Shown in pieces: positions 1-8,165 of a stretch of DNA of 36,346 nt. Numbering within the stretch: the first letter of the stretch is position 1; every line of letters starts with the position of its first letter. The DNA lies in NCBI GenBank assembly GCA_949529445.1, contig CATISA010000126.1:1-36346 (forward strand). Direction: 5' to 3'. A program made the translations under genes and the position numbers. Under the pieces are notes generated by a model that saw nothing but the letters and a program-made list of their open reading frames with translations, did no database searches and was not told where the DNA came from. Source of the stretch: Alphaproteobacteria bacterium UBA4588. GTDB lineage: Bacteria > Pseudomonadota > Alphaproteobacteria > Puniceispirillales > Puniceispirillaceae.

Positions 1-46
1 CCATTAAATCCACTACCCTTCGTTAACTTTTTGTAATAACAGACAG

Positions 47-868
47 TTACAGAAACTGGTTAACTTCAATCATATTGGCTGACGGGTCAAAGACATAGAT
101 CTGATGCATATCGGCCATGGCATACATGCCAGCATCAGTTACTATCACATCATCTTGTTGTAGCCGCTCTTTTACCGCTGACACATCCTTAACCCAGAAA
201 GCCGGATGTCCGCCAATAGACGGATTATGCGCAAAATGATTTCGATGAGCAAAGCCTGCATCCGGCCGAATGATATGAAGCCCACGATTCAGCGCGCCAA
301 GTGGCAAAATGGATAACGCTTCCGGATCGATACTAAAATCACCCTTCTGTGGTGGCGCCTGCCAGTGTCCCTCACGGCATCCGACAATCGTGCAGAAGAA
401 ATCAACAACCGTGCGGACATCCCCAGCTTGTAGGTTAATATGATGCAGCCCCCAGCCCCACTCCTGCTCCCATGGCTGAATATTATCTTCGCTAAGGGAG
501 GTGGCTGCCTGACAGAATGCAACCAGATTATGGGCCGGATCAAACGTGTAAAGAGCTGCTCCCTCAAAATCTCCCTGCGAGGCCTCACAATATGAATAAC
601 CATGCTTTGCAAGTCGGTGAGCGACAGCCGACAGATCCGGCACATCAAGAGCCAGATGATGGGCCTTAATATACCCATTAACTTGTCCTGCCTGACAGGT
701 AAGCGTGCTGCGTGGGCGCTCAACCCGAAGCCCCCTACTCCCGCGCCCGAAACAAATAGCGTTGTCATCTCGTGATGACGGAGTACCAAGCCCAATTTGG
801 GTTTCAAAAAAAGAACATGCTGCGTCAAGATCATGAGTTGAAAGGGATACTCTATGTAAAGCCCACAT
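47..868 (-). CDS. VOC (glyoxalase/extradiol dioxygenase fold) family protein, two-domain
   Basis: A 273-residue protein made of two vicinal-oxygen-chelate modules, roughly residues 1-125 and 138-273; the length and layout match extradiol-dioxygenase-like VOC proteins. Each half opens with the usual beta strand carrying a metal-ligand His (LHRVSL, H5; LHHINL, H142/H143). The second half keeps a full candidate triad: H142 or H143, H221 (GGHPAFWV) and E268 (NMIEVNQ). In the first half the equivalent positions are H5, H71 and A117 (NLVAFCQ), so the Glu ligand is missing. This is how two-domain extradiol dioxygenases behave, with only the C-terminal half binding metal. Substrate is unknown. It stands alone on the minus strand, divergent from the DUF1028 gene. 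Family assignment is firm; an actual ring-cleaving activity is only a possibility. Confidence 0.85.
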   Translation of the reverse strand: MWALHRVSLSTHDLDAACSFFETQIGLGTPSSRDDNAICFGRGSRGLRVERPRSTLTCQAGQVNGYIKAHHLALDVPDLSAVAHRLAKHGYSYCEASQGDFEGAALYTFDPAHNLVAFCQAATSLSEDNIQPWEQEWGWGLHHINLQAGDVRTVVDFFCTIVGCREGHWQAPPQKGDFSIDPEALSILPLGALNRGLHIIRPDAGFAHRNHFAHNPSIGGHPAFWVKDVSAVKERLQQDDVIVTDAGMYAMADMHQIYVFDPSANMIEVNQFL

Positions 869-1148
869 AATAACCTGTCTTTCTATAACTGCCTTACTGT
901 GATGAGCAGCTTTCAGCTGTCTTCGTCAACGCTACCACCCAGCTTATCCTGCCTCAACCCAACTATCATAGAGAAATGCACAAGATAGGCTTGCCTTGCA
1001 AATAAGACGAAATCACGTAAGCTCTTCATAGATAGGCACGATACATCTGTGAGGTTCAGGCATAAACCTGTGCTTATCCTGAGCGAATAGATAAACGAGC
1101 GACCCGCCCTTTTATATGATCTGACCGGAGGATTTTTTGCACTAACTC

Positions 1149-1898
1149 ATGACTTTTTCTATTATAGCACGTGATGAAATAACAGGTTTTTACGGTATTG
1201 CTGTTGCGAGTCGCTTTTTTGCGGTTGGCTCAGTCATACCTCATTTTGGCCGGAACTGTGCTGTAGCATCACAAGCCCTTGTGAACCCAATGTGGGGTAT
1301 TGCAGGAGTTCAACATCTATCGTCAGGCATGTCAGCTGCCGACGCGCTGAACACAACCAAATTACTAGATAATGGGCAGTCTCAACGCCAAGTTCACATG
1401 ATTGACCAGGCCGGGAAAACTGCCGCTCATACAGGGACTGATTGCATAGGCTGGGCAGGCCATCTTGCCGAAGATGGTGTATCTGTTGCTGGCAATATGC
1501 TGGAAAATGAACATGTCATTATGGCTATGTTACAGTATTATAACGACCATAAAAAAACTGATTTCGCTAGCCGTATGTTAGGTGCAATGCAGGCTGGTGA
1601 GAATGCCGGTGGTGATAAACGAGGACGGCAATCAGCAAGCCTAACCATTTACCGCGGTGAGCTATTTCCTTGGCTTGATTTACGATCAGATGACCATGAT
1701 GCTCCGCTGGATGAAATCGAAAGATTATTAGCTGTTGCACAGGAACGCTTCATTCATTTTACTGAATTAATGGGCCATACTAATCATTTCAGTGGAAAAG
1801 CTGATAGGACCGAAATTGATGCCGCGATAAAAAAAGGCAATGAAGAGCGCCACAAAAATGGTATAAAGTCAGCCTCGCGGGCAACAACAAAAACGTGA
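1149..1898 (+). CDS. DUF1028 family protein (Ntn-hydrolase-like fold)
   Basis: A 249-residue protein with the hallmark DUF1028 start (MTFSIIARD) followed by a glycine/alanine-rich core (GIAVASRFFAVGSVIPH, then QALVNPMWG) and a repeated GxxLAxDGVSVAGN-like stretch. Members of this family resemble N-terminal-nucleophile hydrolases in fold and are often found next to amino-acid or peptide catabolism genes; their reaction is not established, and older labels such as pilin-related are misleading. No signal peptide is seen, so it is probably cytoplasmic. A Shine-Dalgarno-like CGGAGGA lies at 1126-1132, 16 bases from the ATG, which is rather far. The gene is transcribed alone, divergent from the VOC gene and convergent with the SDR gene. 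Family confidence is high, function unknown. Confidence 0.85.
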   Translation: MTFSIIARDEITGFYGIAVASRFFAVGSVIPHFGRNCAVASQALVNPMWGIAGVQHLSSGMSAADALNTTKLLDNGQSQRQVHMIDQAGKTAAHTGTDCIGWAGHLAEDGVSVAGNMLENEHVIMAMLQYYNDHKKTDFASRMLGAMQAGENAGGDKRGRQSASLTIYRGELFPWLDLRSDDHDAPLDEIERLLAVAQERFIHFTELMGHTNHFSGKADRTEIDAAIKKGNEERHKNGIKSASRATTKT

Positions 1899-1936
1899 TT
1901 TAACAGGCCCTAATCTATTATCCCTTCTCTTTTACA

Positions 1937-2722
1937 TTAGAAATAACCTTTGGTTGCCCCACCATCAACACTGATACCCGTGCCATGAATGTGACGCGCT
2001 TCGGTGCGGCAGAGAAAAGCAACAATGCCAGAGATATCTTCTGGCTGGCCAAGCCGCCTAATACCCTCTGCCTCTATCCGTTCTTTCATCACATCTTCAA
2101 TCAATTTATTCTCGTCTTTAGCGCGGGTTGCAAGCAATCCTGTTAATCTGTCTGTCTCTGTCTGCCCCGGATGAATCCAGTTAACATTCACATCATCAAT
2201 AAGCCCCTGACCAGCAAGAGCTTTGGTATAATTTGCCAAAGCAGCATTCACAGAACCACCAACCATGAATTTAGGATCAGGGGTCCGCGCAGCGCTGCCA
2301 ATAATCATAATAACACTGCCTGATGTTACTTGCAGGGTCGGCCAGAAGAGGCGCGATAGTCGAACACCAGCATGAAATTTGAGCGCAAACCCGTCAAGAT
2401 AATCAGAATCTGGCTGGTTAGGAAATACGCCCCCTCTGGTTGCGCCTGCACTGTGAATCAAAATATTGCATTTCTGAAAGGCATCCTGATGTGCTGCAAA
2501 CGCTGCTTCACACCCCTCAAGGGTTGCAAGATCTCCTGCATATCCGCGAACAACACTGCTAGATTGTGCTTCAATTTCATCGATAGCCTTCTGAATTTGC
2601 TGACTATCTCTGCCAGAAATCATGACATCTGCACCGTCACTTGCAAGCTGTTTGGCAATGGCCAGCCCTATACCTCTGCTACCGCCGGAGATAAAAGCTG
2701 CCTGTGAAGAAAGTGGTTTCAT
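1937..2722 (-). CDS. SDR family protein lacking the catalytic Tyr-Lys pair
   Basis: A short-chain dehydrogenase/reductase of classical length (261 residues from the ATG at 2722). Numbered from the TTG one codon upstream, it shows the nucleotide-binding glycine motif GGSRGIG (14-20), an HSAGA variant of NNAG (91-95), the catalytic-serine strand ending in GSAA (S144) and a C-terminal GISVDGGAT. Where the family has YxxxK, this protein reads GGSVN, so Tyr becomes G156 and Lys becomes N160. It may therefore bind NAD(P) without normal dehydrogenase chemistry, or use other residues. The TTG could be used as start, but GAGG six bases before the ATG favours 2722. It follows kdgK after 13 bases, so it is co-transcribed with it and probably acts in the same sugar-acid route. 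Confidence 0.85.
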   Translation of the reverse strand: MKPLSSQAAFISGGSRGIGLAIAKQLASDGADVMISGRDSQQIQKAIDEIEAQSSSVVRGYAGDLATLEGCEAAFAAHQDAFQKCNILIHSAGATRGGVFPNQPDSDYLDGFALKFHAGVRLSRLFWPTLQVTSGSVIMIIGSAARTPDPKFMVGGSVNAALANYTKALAGQGLIDDVNVNWIHPGQTETDRLTGLLATRAKDENKLIEDVMKERIEAEGIRRLGQPEDISGIVAFLCRTEARHIHGTGISVDGGATKGYF

Positions 2723-2735
2723 CAAATACCTCGCT

Positions 2736-3659
2736 CTAAGAACATAATTTTTCTGGAAAATAGTCTTGTGGGATCAGCGCACCATTCTGCGTTACCACAA
2801 TTGCCGAACATATTTGCGCATTACGGATCGCTTCATTCATAGGTTTACCTGCCGCCAGACAAGCCATCAGCGCCCCATTAAAGGCATCACCAGCCGCCGT
2901 ACTATCAATGATATGCTCGACTGGCTCAGGAGACAACAAATGTTGTTGTGAGGCGTCAGCTGACAATGTAGGCGCCGCGCCATTTTTTACAATGACATGG
3001 CCAGCGCCCCATGAAAGATAACGAGCCACAACATCAGCTGCACTCTTATCACCAAAGGCTACTGTTTCATCATCAAGGCTCGGCAAGACAATATCGGCAA
3101 TACTACCAGCCTCGGCAATAGAAGCGCGCATAATATCAGCATTTTCCCATAATTTAGGGCGAATGTTAGAGTCAAAAAACACCGTCTTATCAGATGTTTT
3201 TGCAGCCGTTATCATCTGCAAAAGCGTCTTTCTCCCTTGTGGTGGCAAAATAGCCAGACTAATGCCAGACAGATAGATATACTCCGCTTTTGCCAGCTTC
3301 TCTGCGAGCATGTCTGGCGCATCCATCATTACACGGGCAGCAGATTGGTCGCGCCAGTAACTAAAACTACGCTCACCTTCACTTAACTGAATCATATAAA
3401 GGCCAACGGTACGATTTTTACTGCGGGGTATCGTCTCGCATGAGATATTATGGCGGCCTATAAAGGCAATAATCTCGTCAGATATTTGATCCAGACCAAG
3501 GCCTGTATGAAAGGATACCTTCCAGTCATCTGGTAAGAACAGCTGCGCATAATATAGGCTGTTAAACACATCACCAGCAAATCCGCGCTGCAGTATATCC
3601 GGCGTTTTTGTTGCCGCCAACTCTACCATTACTTCACCAATACCAAGGCACGTCTTCAT
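2736..3659 (-). CDS. kdgK: 2-keto-3-deoxygluconate kinase (PfkB family)
   Basis: This kinase phosphorylates 2-keto-3-deoxygluconate to KDPG in hexuronate, pectin, alginate or non-phosphorylative sugar breakdown. The 307-residue protein has the PfkB layout: GIGEVMVEL at the start, RGFAGDVFNS (KdgK-type substrate-binding loop, about 25-34), RTVGLYMIQL, a GERSFSYWRDQSAA segment very like E. coli KdgK, and the anion-hole/catalytic signature DSTAAGDAF (252-260) with D258 as catalytic base. An in-frame TTG nine bases upstream (3668) would add three residues, but AAGG spaced nine bases before the ATG favours 3659. It heads an operon with the SDR gene. No KDPG aldolase lies next to it, so KDPG is probably cleaved by an enzyme encoded elsewhere, or by the aldolase at 15.4 kb. 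Confidence 0.9.
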   Translation of the reverse strand: MKTCLGIGEVMVELAATKTPDILQRGFAGDVFNSLYYAQLFLPDDWKVSFHTGLGLDQISDEIIAFIGRHNISCETIPRSKNRTVGLYMIQLSEGERSFSYWRDQSAARVMMDAPDMLAEKLAKAEYIYLSGISLAILPPQGRKTLLQMITAAKTSDKTVFFDSNIRPKLWENADIMRASIAEAGSIADIVLPSLDDETVAFGDKSAADVVARYLSWGAGHVIVKNGAAPTLSADASQQHLLSPEPVEHIIDSTAAGDAFNGALMACLAAGKPMNEAIRNAQICSAIVVTQNGALIPQDYFPEKLCS

Positions 3660-3770
3660 TACTTCCAACCTTAATCATTCATCGATTAGCACCATGGACG
3701 CTATTCAGAATTATTATTATGTAAATTTTTAAAAAAGCTTTATAACATTATGATTTTAATATCTTAACTT

Positions 3771-4538
3771 TTACTCCCATGGACCAGATTTTCGTTTGAC
3801 CGAGGGAACCGAGCCGCGTCTTAATGAAACTTTCTGGGCCGTACGAAGACCGGATGCAGTAAGTTTTGGTGCGTTAAACCTGACATTCGGCTTTTTAAAA
3901 AACGGAATAAGAGCAGCGCCTGCAACAGCACCGCCAGCATGTGCCCAATAGGCAACCCCGTCCGGCGCACTCAACACGCCACTAATCTGGCCAAAGGCCC
4001 AGAGAGCAAAGATTGCGATAGCCGGAACATTTATTGTTCGGAAAAAGACAAAAAAGACAAAAAGGCACTTAAAATTAGCACGCGGAAACAACATAACATA
4101 CGCCAATATCATGCCGCTGACAGCTCCAGAAAAGCCAACTAGTGGCACTTCTGATGAGGTATTGGTAAAACCATGAGCCAAATTCCCTGCAATGCCAGAG
4201 AGAAAAACAAAAAACAAAAATTTTATCTTGCCCATTTTATCTTCAAGATTATCACCAAGAAGATATGCAACCCAAAGATTTCCAGCGATATGCATGAAGC
4301 TACCATGGCTTACCATTGCCGTAACAAGCGTTACTGACGGTGAGAATATATCCAGAGCGGCAGGCAGTTCCACTCCAAAGAAGAGACGCGCAGGAATAAA
4401 CCCAATGGCATAGATAAATTCTGGCGGATTACCAAGCTGATATCCAAAATACCAAACAATCATAAAACCGATAAGAAACCAATTTATCAGTGGCTTGGAG
4501 GTAGTAGGATTATCATCAAATAAAGGGAAGAAGAACAT
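3771..4538 (-). CDS. Rhomboid family intramembrane serine protease
   Basis: A 255-residue polytopic protein with six hydrophobic segments. The catalytic dyad is visible: S137 in GFSGAVSG and H200 in WAHAGGAVAG. The conserved loop and second-helix motif HGSFMHIAGNLW (78-89) supplies the His and Asn of the oxyanion region. It would cleave transmembrane segments of other membrane proteins within the inner membrane. The C-terminal tail after about residue 215 is basic and probably cytoplasmic. The ATG at 4538 opens directly into the first cytoplasmic segment. It is monocistronic, divergent from the DUF3833 lipoprotein gene; no substrate can be guessed from the neighbours. Confidence 0.92.
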   Translation of the reverse strand: MFFFPLFDDNPTTSKPLINWFLIGFMIVWYFGYQLGNPPEFIYAIGFIPARLFFGVELPAALDIFSPSVTLVTAMVSHGSFMHIAGNLWVAYLLGDNLEDKMGKIKFLFFVFLSGIAGNLAHGFTNTSSEVPLVGFSGAVSGMILAYVMLFPRANFKCLFVFFVFFRTINVPAIAIFALWAFGQISGVLSAPDGVAYWAHAGGAVAGAALIPFFKKPNVRFNAPKLTASGLRTAQKVSLRRGSVPSVKRKSGPWE

Positions 4539-4710
4539 ATATACCCTATTTCATTTCTTAATATCTGGCACCTCATAAAATCACGCAAAACCTGAAATGT
4601 CGACCCGTTACGTCATCTAGCAATCACGACAGTTGCGTATTCAGTCTGTAATAGCAGTCTGTTTGCCATTGACTTCATTTCCAACACTCTATGTCACAGT
4701 CAGATGCCCA

Positions 4711-4716
4711 AAGGAG
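4711..4716 (+). promoter_or_regulatory. Ribosome binding site deciding the DUF3833 start
   Basis: AAGGAG lies seven bases before the ATG at 4724. This favours 4724 over an upstream in-frame ATG at 4691, which has no such site and would put 11 extra residues before the signal sequence. Confidence 0.75.
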
Positions 4717-4723
4717 AATAAAC

Positions 4724-5386
4724 ATGATACATGTCATTTTGACGAGATTACCGCAGATAATACGCTCTCCTATAGGCCGGCTTCTTCCTTTGGTAGCCTG
4801 TTTTGGGCTTAGCTTGTTGTTTTTATCCGCCTGCGCGCAAAATGATGTCACAGCACTAGATGAGAGGCGGCCTCAACTATCATTAGAAGCGTTTTTTGCA
4901 GGTGATACGATAGCTTATGGTATTTTTGAAGATCGTTTTGGCAATCTGAAACGGCAATTTCGGGTAAACATAACTGGCACAGTAGAAGATGACGTCCTTA
5001 TTCTAGATGAACAGTTTCTCTATGATGATGGCGAGCGTGATAGCCGGACATGGCGCATCAAGCGTACCGGAATAGATGATAATGGCCATATCGCTTACGA
5101 AGGCATTGCAGTCGATATAACTGGGGTTGCAAGCGGTCTTGTCGCCGGCAATGCCCTGAACTGGCGATATGACGTCACCCTTGACATGGGCGGCACTCAG
5201 CTAGAAGTGCATTTTGATGACTGGATTTATCAGTTGGATGAACATATCGCACTAAACCGCGCTTATGTTAGCAAATATAATATTGATATCGGTTCGGTGA
5301 GTATTGTATTTGTGCGCGGTGATGCGGCAGCAGCTATTGGTCCTCTTAATCTTGAAAGCTGGTTACCTCTGGCCAGCGCCTCTTAG
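4724..5386 (+). CDS. DUF3833 family lipoprotein
   Basis: A 220-residue exported lipoprotein. The N-terminus has basic residues, a long hydrophobic stretch and a lipobox LSAC (34-37), so C37 would be lipidated; the residue after it is Ala, not Asp, which fits sorting to the outer membrane. The mature part (FFAGDTIAYGIFEDRFGN, then RTWRIKR and the late VHFDDWIYQLDE stretch) has the spacing and sequence of the DUF3833 family, a lipocalin-like beta-rich domain of unknown function. An earlier ATG at 4691 exists, but the strong ribosome site at 4711-4716 selects this start. The YciB-like gene follows 24 bases later and is probably co-transcribed, suggesting an envelope role. Confidence 0.88.
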   Translation: MIHVILTRLPQIIRSPIGRLLPLVACFGLSLLFLSACAQNDVTALDERRPQLSLEAFFAGDTIAYGIFEDRFGNLKRQFRVNITGTVEDDVLILDEQFLYDDGERDSRTWRIKRTGIDDNGHIAYEGIAVDITGVASGLVAGNALNWRYDVTLDMGGTQLEVHFDDWIYQLDEHIALNRAYVSKYNIDIGSVSIVFVRGDAAAAIGPLNLESWLPLASAS

Positions 5387-5410
5387 GGTTTTAACATAAG
5401 GCTGTTTCTC

Positions 5411-5959
5411 ATGAAATTAGGGCTGTTTTTTTTTGAAATATTACCACTAGCTGGGTTTTTCGTCGGATTTCACTATGCTGGGCTATATGCAGCGGCTATC
5501 ACCTCCGCCCTTTTAGGCGCCATCGTAATGGGTGTTGGCTGGTACCGCGATAATCGGATTGCACGATTTCCGCTGTTTTCTCTGCTTCTTTCGTCAGGAT
5601 TAACCATAGCAGCTCTTTTGCTTGACGCTGATATTTTCATCAAAATTCAACCAACCTTGTTCAATGGGCTATTTGCGATTGTATTGCTTGGCGGCATTAT
5701 GATGGGACGCGCAATGATGAAAGAATTTTTTGGTGCGCAATTCAACCTAACAGAAACAACATGGTATCAGTTAAGCTTTAGGTGGGGTCTATTTTTCTTG
5801 CTGCTTGCATTGTCGAATGAATATGTATGGCGGAATTACAGTGATACTGACTGGGTAACCTTTAAAACCTTGCTTGTGGCCCCCGCGAGCTGTCTGTTTA
5901 TGCTGGCACAATTGCCGTTGACCCTTCGCGGTAGGATTCCCCATCATACCGACGACTAA
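5411..5959 (+). CDS. yciB: YciB/IspZ-type inner-membrane protein (septation protein A family)
   Basis: A 182-residue, very hydrophobic protein with about five membrane segments. The most telling stretch is the C-terminal part, LALSNEYVWRNYSDTDW followed by VTFKTL, which corresponds to the conserved LANIYIAF...WVNFKVF block of YciB; the EFFGAQFNLTETTW segment matches the LGKELTLPQPVW block. YciB proteins sit in the inner membrane and affect envelope integrity and cell-division proteins; the exact role is unsettled. It lies 24 bases after the DUF3833 lipoprotein gene in the same direction, consistent with an envelope operon, and its stop overlaps the stop of the convergent ABM gene by three bases. 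Confidence 0.85.
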   Translation: MKLGLFFFEILPLAGFFVGFHYAGLYAAAITSALLGAIVMGVGWYRDNRIARFPLFSLLLSSGLTIAALLLDADIFIKIQPTLFNGLFAIVLLGGIMMGRAMMKEFFGAQFNLTETTWYQLSFRWGLFFLLLALSNEYVWRNYSDTDWVTFKTLLVAPASCLFMLAQLPLTLRGRIPHHTDD

Positions 5960-6273
5960 TCGGCATTATCTGCCGTAAAATCATAATCTCTAATCACAGA
6001 AGTAACCCGGATTCTATATTTTTGGAAAATTTTAGTTTTCCCTTTTTCCTGTGCCTCTAAATGTTCACTATTCCGGCGCCAGGCGAGCAAGGATGCTTCA
6101 TCTTCCCATGTAGAGATAGAGAGAAGTTTTTTGCTTTCTGTAAGACTTTGGTATCGTTCAACTGAGATAAAGCCAGGCTGTTCTAGCAAAAGGGGTTTTA
6201 GCTCAGCAGCCATATCAAAATAGGTGTCGACCTGACCGTCCTTGGGGTAAACTTCGAAAATGACAACAAACAT
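5956..6273 (-). CDS. ABM-domain (antibiotic biosynthesis monooxygenase-like) protein
   Basis: A small 105-residue protein with one dimeric alpha-beta barrel ABM domain: FVVIFEVYPKDG at the start, then LLLEQPGFISVERYQS and the STWEDEASLLAWRRNSEH helix, followed by a basic tail. Proteins like this are often small oxygenases or heme/quinol-modifying enzymes, and many are uncharacterised; no substrate can be assigned. The open frame extends 12 codons further upstream to 6309, but AAGGAG seven bases before the ATG at 6273 clearly marks the start. It is convergent with the YciB gene (stops overlap) and divergent from the acyl-CoA ligase. Confidence 0.85.
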   Translation of the reverse strand: MFVVIFEVYPKDGQVDTYFDMAAELKPLLLEQPGFISVERYQSLTESKKLLSISTWEDEASLLAWRRNSEHLEAQEKGKTKIFQKYRIRVTSVIRDYDFTADNAD

Positions 6274-6280
6274 AAAAAAA

Positions 6281-6286
6281 CTCCTT
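6281..6286 (-). promoter_or_regulatory. Ribosome binding site deciding the ABM-protein start
   Basis: On the minus strand this reads AAGGAG, seven bases before the ATG at 6273. It rules against the longer reading that would begin at 6309. Confidence 0.75.
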
Positions 6287-6421
6287 TTAAGAGCATAGCG
6301 GATACGCAAATAATAACTTCCACCTTAAAGCGCTTATGGCTATGGTCAAATGCTATGAAATTATTATAGCCTGACCACGCGTGTTAGCAGTATTCATGAA
6401 CGACAGTGAGTTAACATTTTT

Positions 6422-8062
6422 ATGACGAATCCATATGAAGAGCATTTGCCGAAATGTAATGCAAATTATCAGTCATTAACGCCGCTTAGTTTTCTGGAGC
6501 GTGCGGCAACGGTATTTGCAGACAGGCCTGCTATTATTCATGGTCAGACACAACTTACATATAACGAATTTTGGCAACGCAGCAAACGCCTTGCGAGCGC
6601 CCTTACCCAGTTTAACATTACCCCTGGTGACACTGTCTCTGCGATGATGTCAAACACGCCAGCAATGCTCATCTGTCATCACGGCATACCAATGTGTGGC
6701 GCTGTATTACATGCGATTAATACACGACTCGATGCAGAGGCAATCGCGCTCCAGCTTGACCATGCTGACACCAAAATCTTGGTTGTTGACCGCGAGTTTT
6801 CAGAGGTTGCCGAACAGGCCGTCAAAAGGGCATCTGTAACGCCTCTCATTATTGATTATGATGACCCTGACTATCCGGATGACGCTCCAAAACCGAAAGG
6901 CCCATTAATCGGATTATCAGAATGGGAAGATGTACTTGCAACGGGCGATCCGGATTTTATCTGGCGCCGTCCTCCTGATGAATGGGATGCCATCACATTG
7001 AATTATACATCTGGTACAACAGGCGTGCCAAAAGGTGTTGTCTATCATCACCGTGCTTGTGCGTTAATGGCCTATAATAATACGATACATGCCAATATGA
7101 GCCAGCATAGTGTCTATCTCTGGTCCTTGCCAATGTTTCACTGCAATGGCTGGTGTTATCCGTGGACATTAGCCTTAACAGGTTCAACCCATATCTGCCT
7201 AAGATGGGTTCGCGCCGCAGAAATGTATAGGCTAATTGCCAAACACAAGGTTACTCATCTCTGTGGGGCGCCGATTGTGATGTCGGTTCTGCTCAACGCA
7301 GATGATAGCGAAAAACAATCTTTTGAGCAGTCAGTTAATTTTAACGTTGCAGCTGCGCCGCCGCCAGAAAGTGTTCTTGCTGCAATGTATGATGCCGGCT
7401 TTATGGTCACTCATGTATATGGCCTGACAGAGGTCTATGGCCCGGCGGTTGTGAATGTCTGGCAAGAAGAATGGGACCATCTTGGCCGTTCTGAGAGAGC
7501 CATAAAACAGGCACGACAAGGTGTTTCTTATGCAGGGTTAGAGCGGCTAGATGTAATGGACCCTAATACAATGAAATCGGTTCCACGTGATGGCTCAACG
7601 CTAGGCGAAATCATGATGAGCGGCAATATTGTCATGAAAGGGTATCTCAAAAATAAGGCTGCAACAGACGCTGCCTTTCAAGGTGGGTATTTTCATACTG
7701 GCGATCTTGCTGTTATTCATCCTGATGGATATGTTCAAATCAAAGATAGGTCGAAAGATATTATTATCTCTGGTGGTGAAAATATCTCATCTATTGATGT
7801 TGAAAATATCCTATTTCAGCACCCTGATGTGGCCTCATGTGCGGTTGTTGGCAAACCAGATGACAAGTGGGGTGAAACGCCGATTGCCTTTGTTGAGTTA
7901 CATGCAGGTCGCACAGCAACCGCAGATGATCTGAACGCTCATTGTCGGGCAAATCTTGCAGGGTTCCAATGTCCACGTCAGATTATCATTGAAGACATCC
8001 CTAAGACATCAACTGGAAAAGTTGAAAAGTTTAAATTGCGTGACCTTGCAAAACAACTCTAG
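6422..8062 (+). CDS. AMP-binding acyl-CoA synthetase (ligase)
   Basis: A 546-residue acyl-CoA/aryl ligase of the ANL superfamily that activates a carboxylate with ATP and CoA. The phosphate-binding loop YTSGTTGVPKG is at 195-205; later come the VYGLTEVYG adenine-binding motif, YFHTGDLAVIHPDGY, the hinge DRSKDIIISGGENIS and the catalytic lysine K533 in TSTGKVEK. The N-terminus (NPYEEHLPKCNANYQSLTPL) is typical of the branch that contains medium/short-chain acyl-CoA ligases, plant AAE-type enzymes and the methylmercaptopropionate ligase DmdB. A DmdB role in DMSP breakdown is conceivable in a marine bacterium, but no other dmd gene is nearby and family resemblance alone cannot settle the substrate. 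The downstream MFS carrier may import the acid. Confidence 0.93.
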   Translation: MTNPYEEHLPKCNANYQSLTPLSFLERAATVFADRPAIIHGQTQLTYNEFWQRSKRLASALTQFNITPGDTVSAMMSNTPAMLICHHGIPMCGAVLHAINTRLDAEAIALQLDHADTKILVVDREFSEVAEQAVKRASVTPLIIDYDDPDYPDDAPKPKGPLIGLSEWEDVLATGDPDFIWRRPPDEWDAITLNYTSGTTGVPKGVVYHHRACALMAYNNTIHANMSQHSVYLWSLPMFHCNGWCYPWTLALTGSTHICLRWVRAAEMYRLIAKHKVTHLCGAPIVMSVLLNADDSEKQSFEQSVNFNVAAAPPPESVLAAMYDAGFMVTHVYGLTEVYGPAVVNVWQEEWDHLGRSERAIKQARQGVSYAGLERLDVMDPNTMKSVPRDGSTLGEIMMSGNIVMKGYLKNKAATDAAFQGGYFHTGDLAVIHPDGYVQIKDRSKDIIISGGENISSIDVENILFQHPDVASCAVVGKPDDKWGETPIAFVELHAGRTATADDLNAHCRANLAGFQCPRQIIIEDIPKTSTGKVEKFKLRDLAKQL

Positions 8063-8165
8063 AAAATGCTCTTACTCACCAGATTAAATACGGCACCTGG
8101 TTCTTGCCAAGGCCATCACCCAGAAGATTGTTCTTTTTGATAACACACCGTCACGTTAGGCTTTT

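Noticed and set aside
869-1148. Short repeats in the VOC-DUF1028 gap
   Set aside because: The 280-base gap has only 4- or 5-base arms (for example AGGTT...AACCT), which is within chance, and no clear promoter pair.
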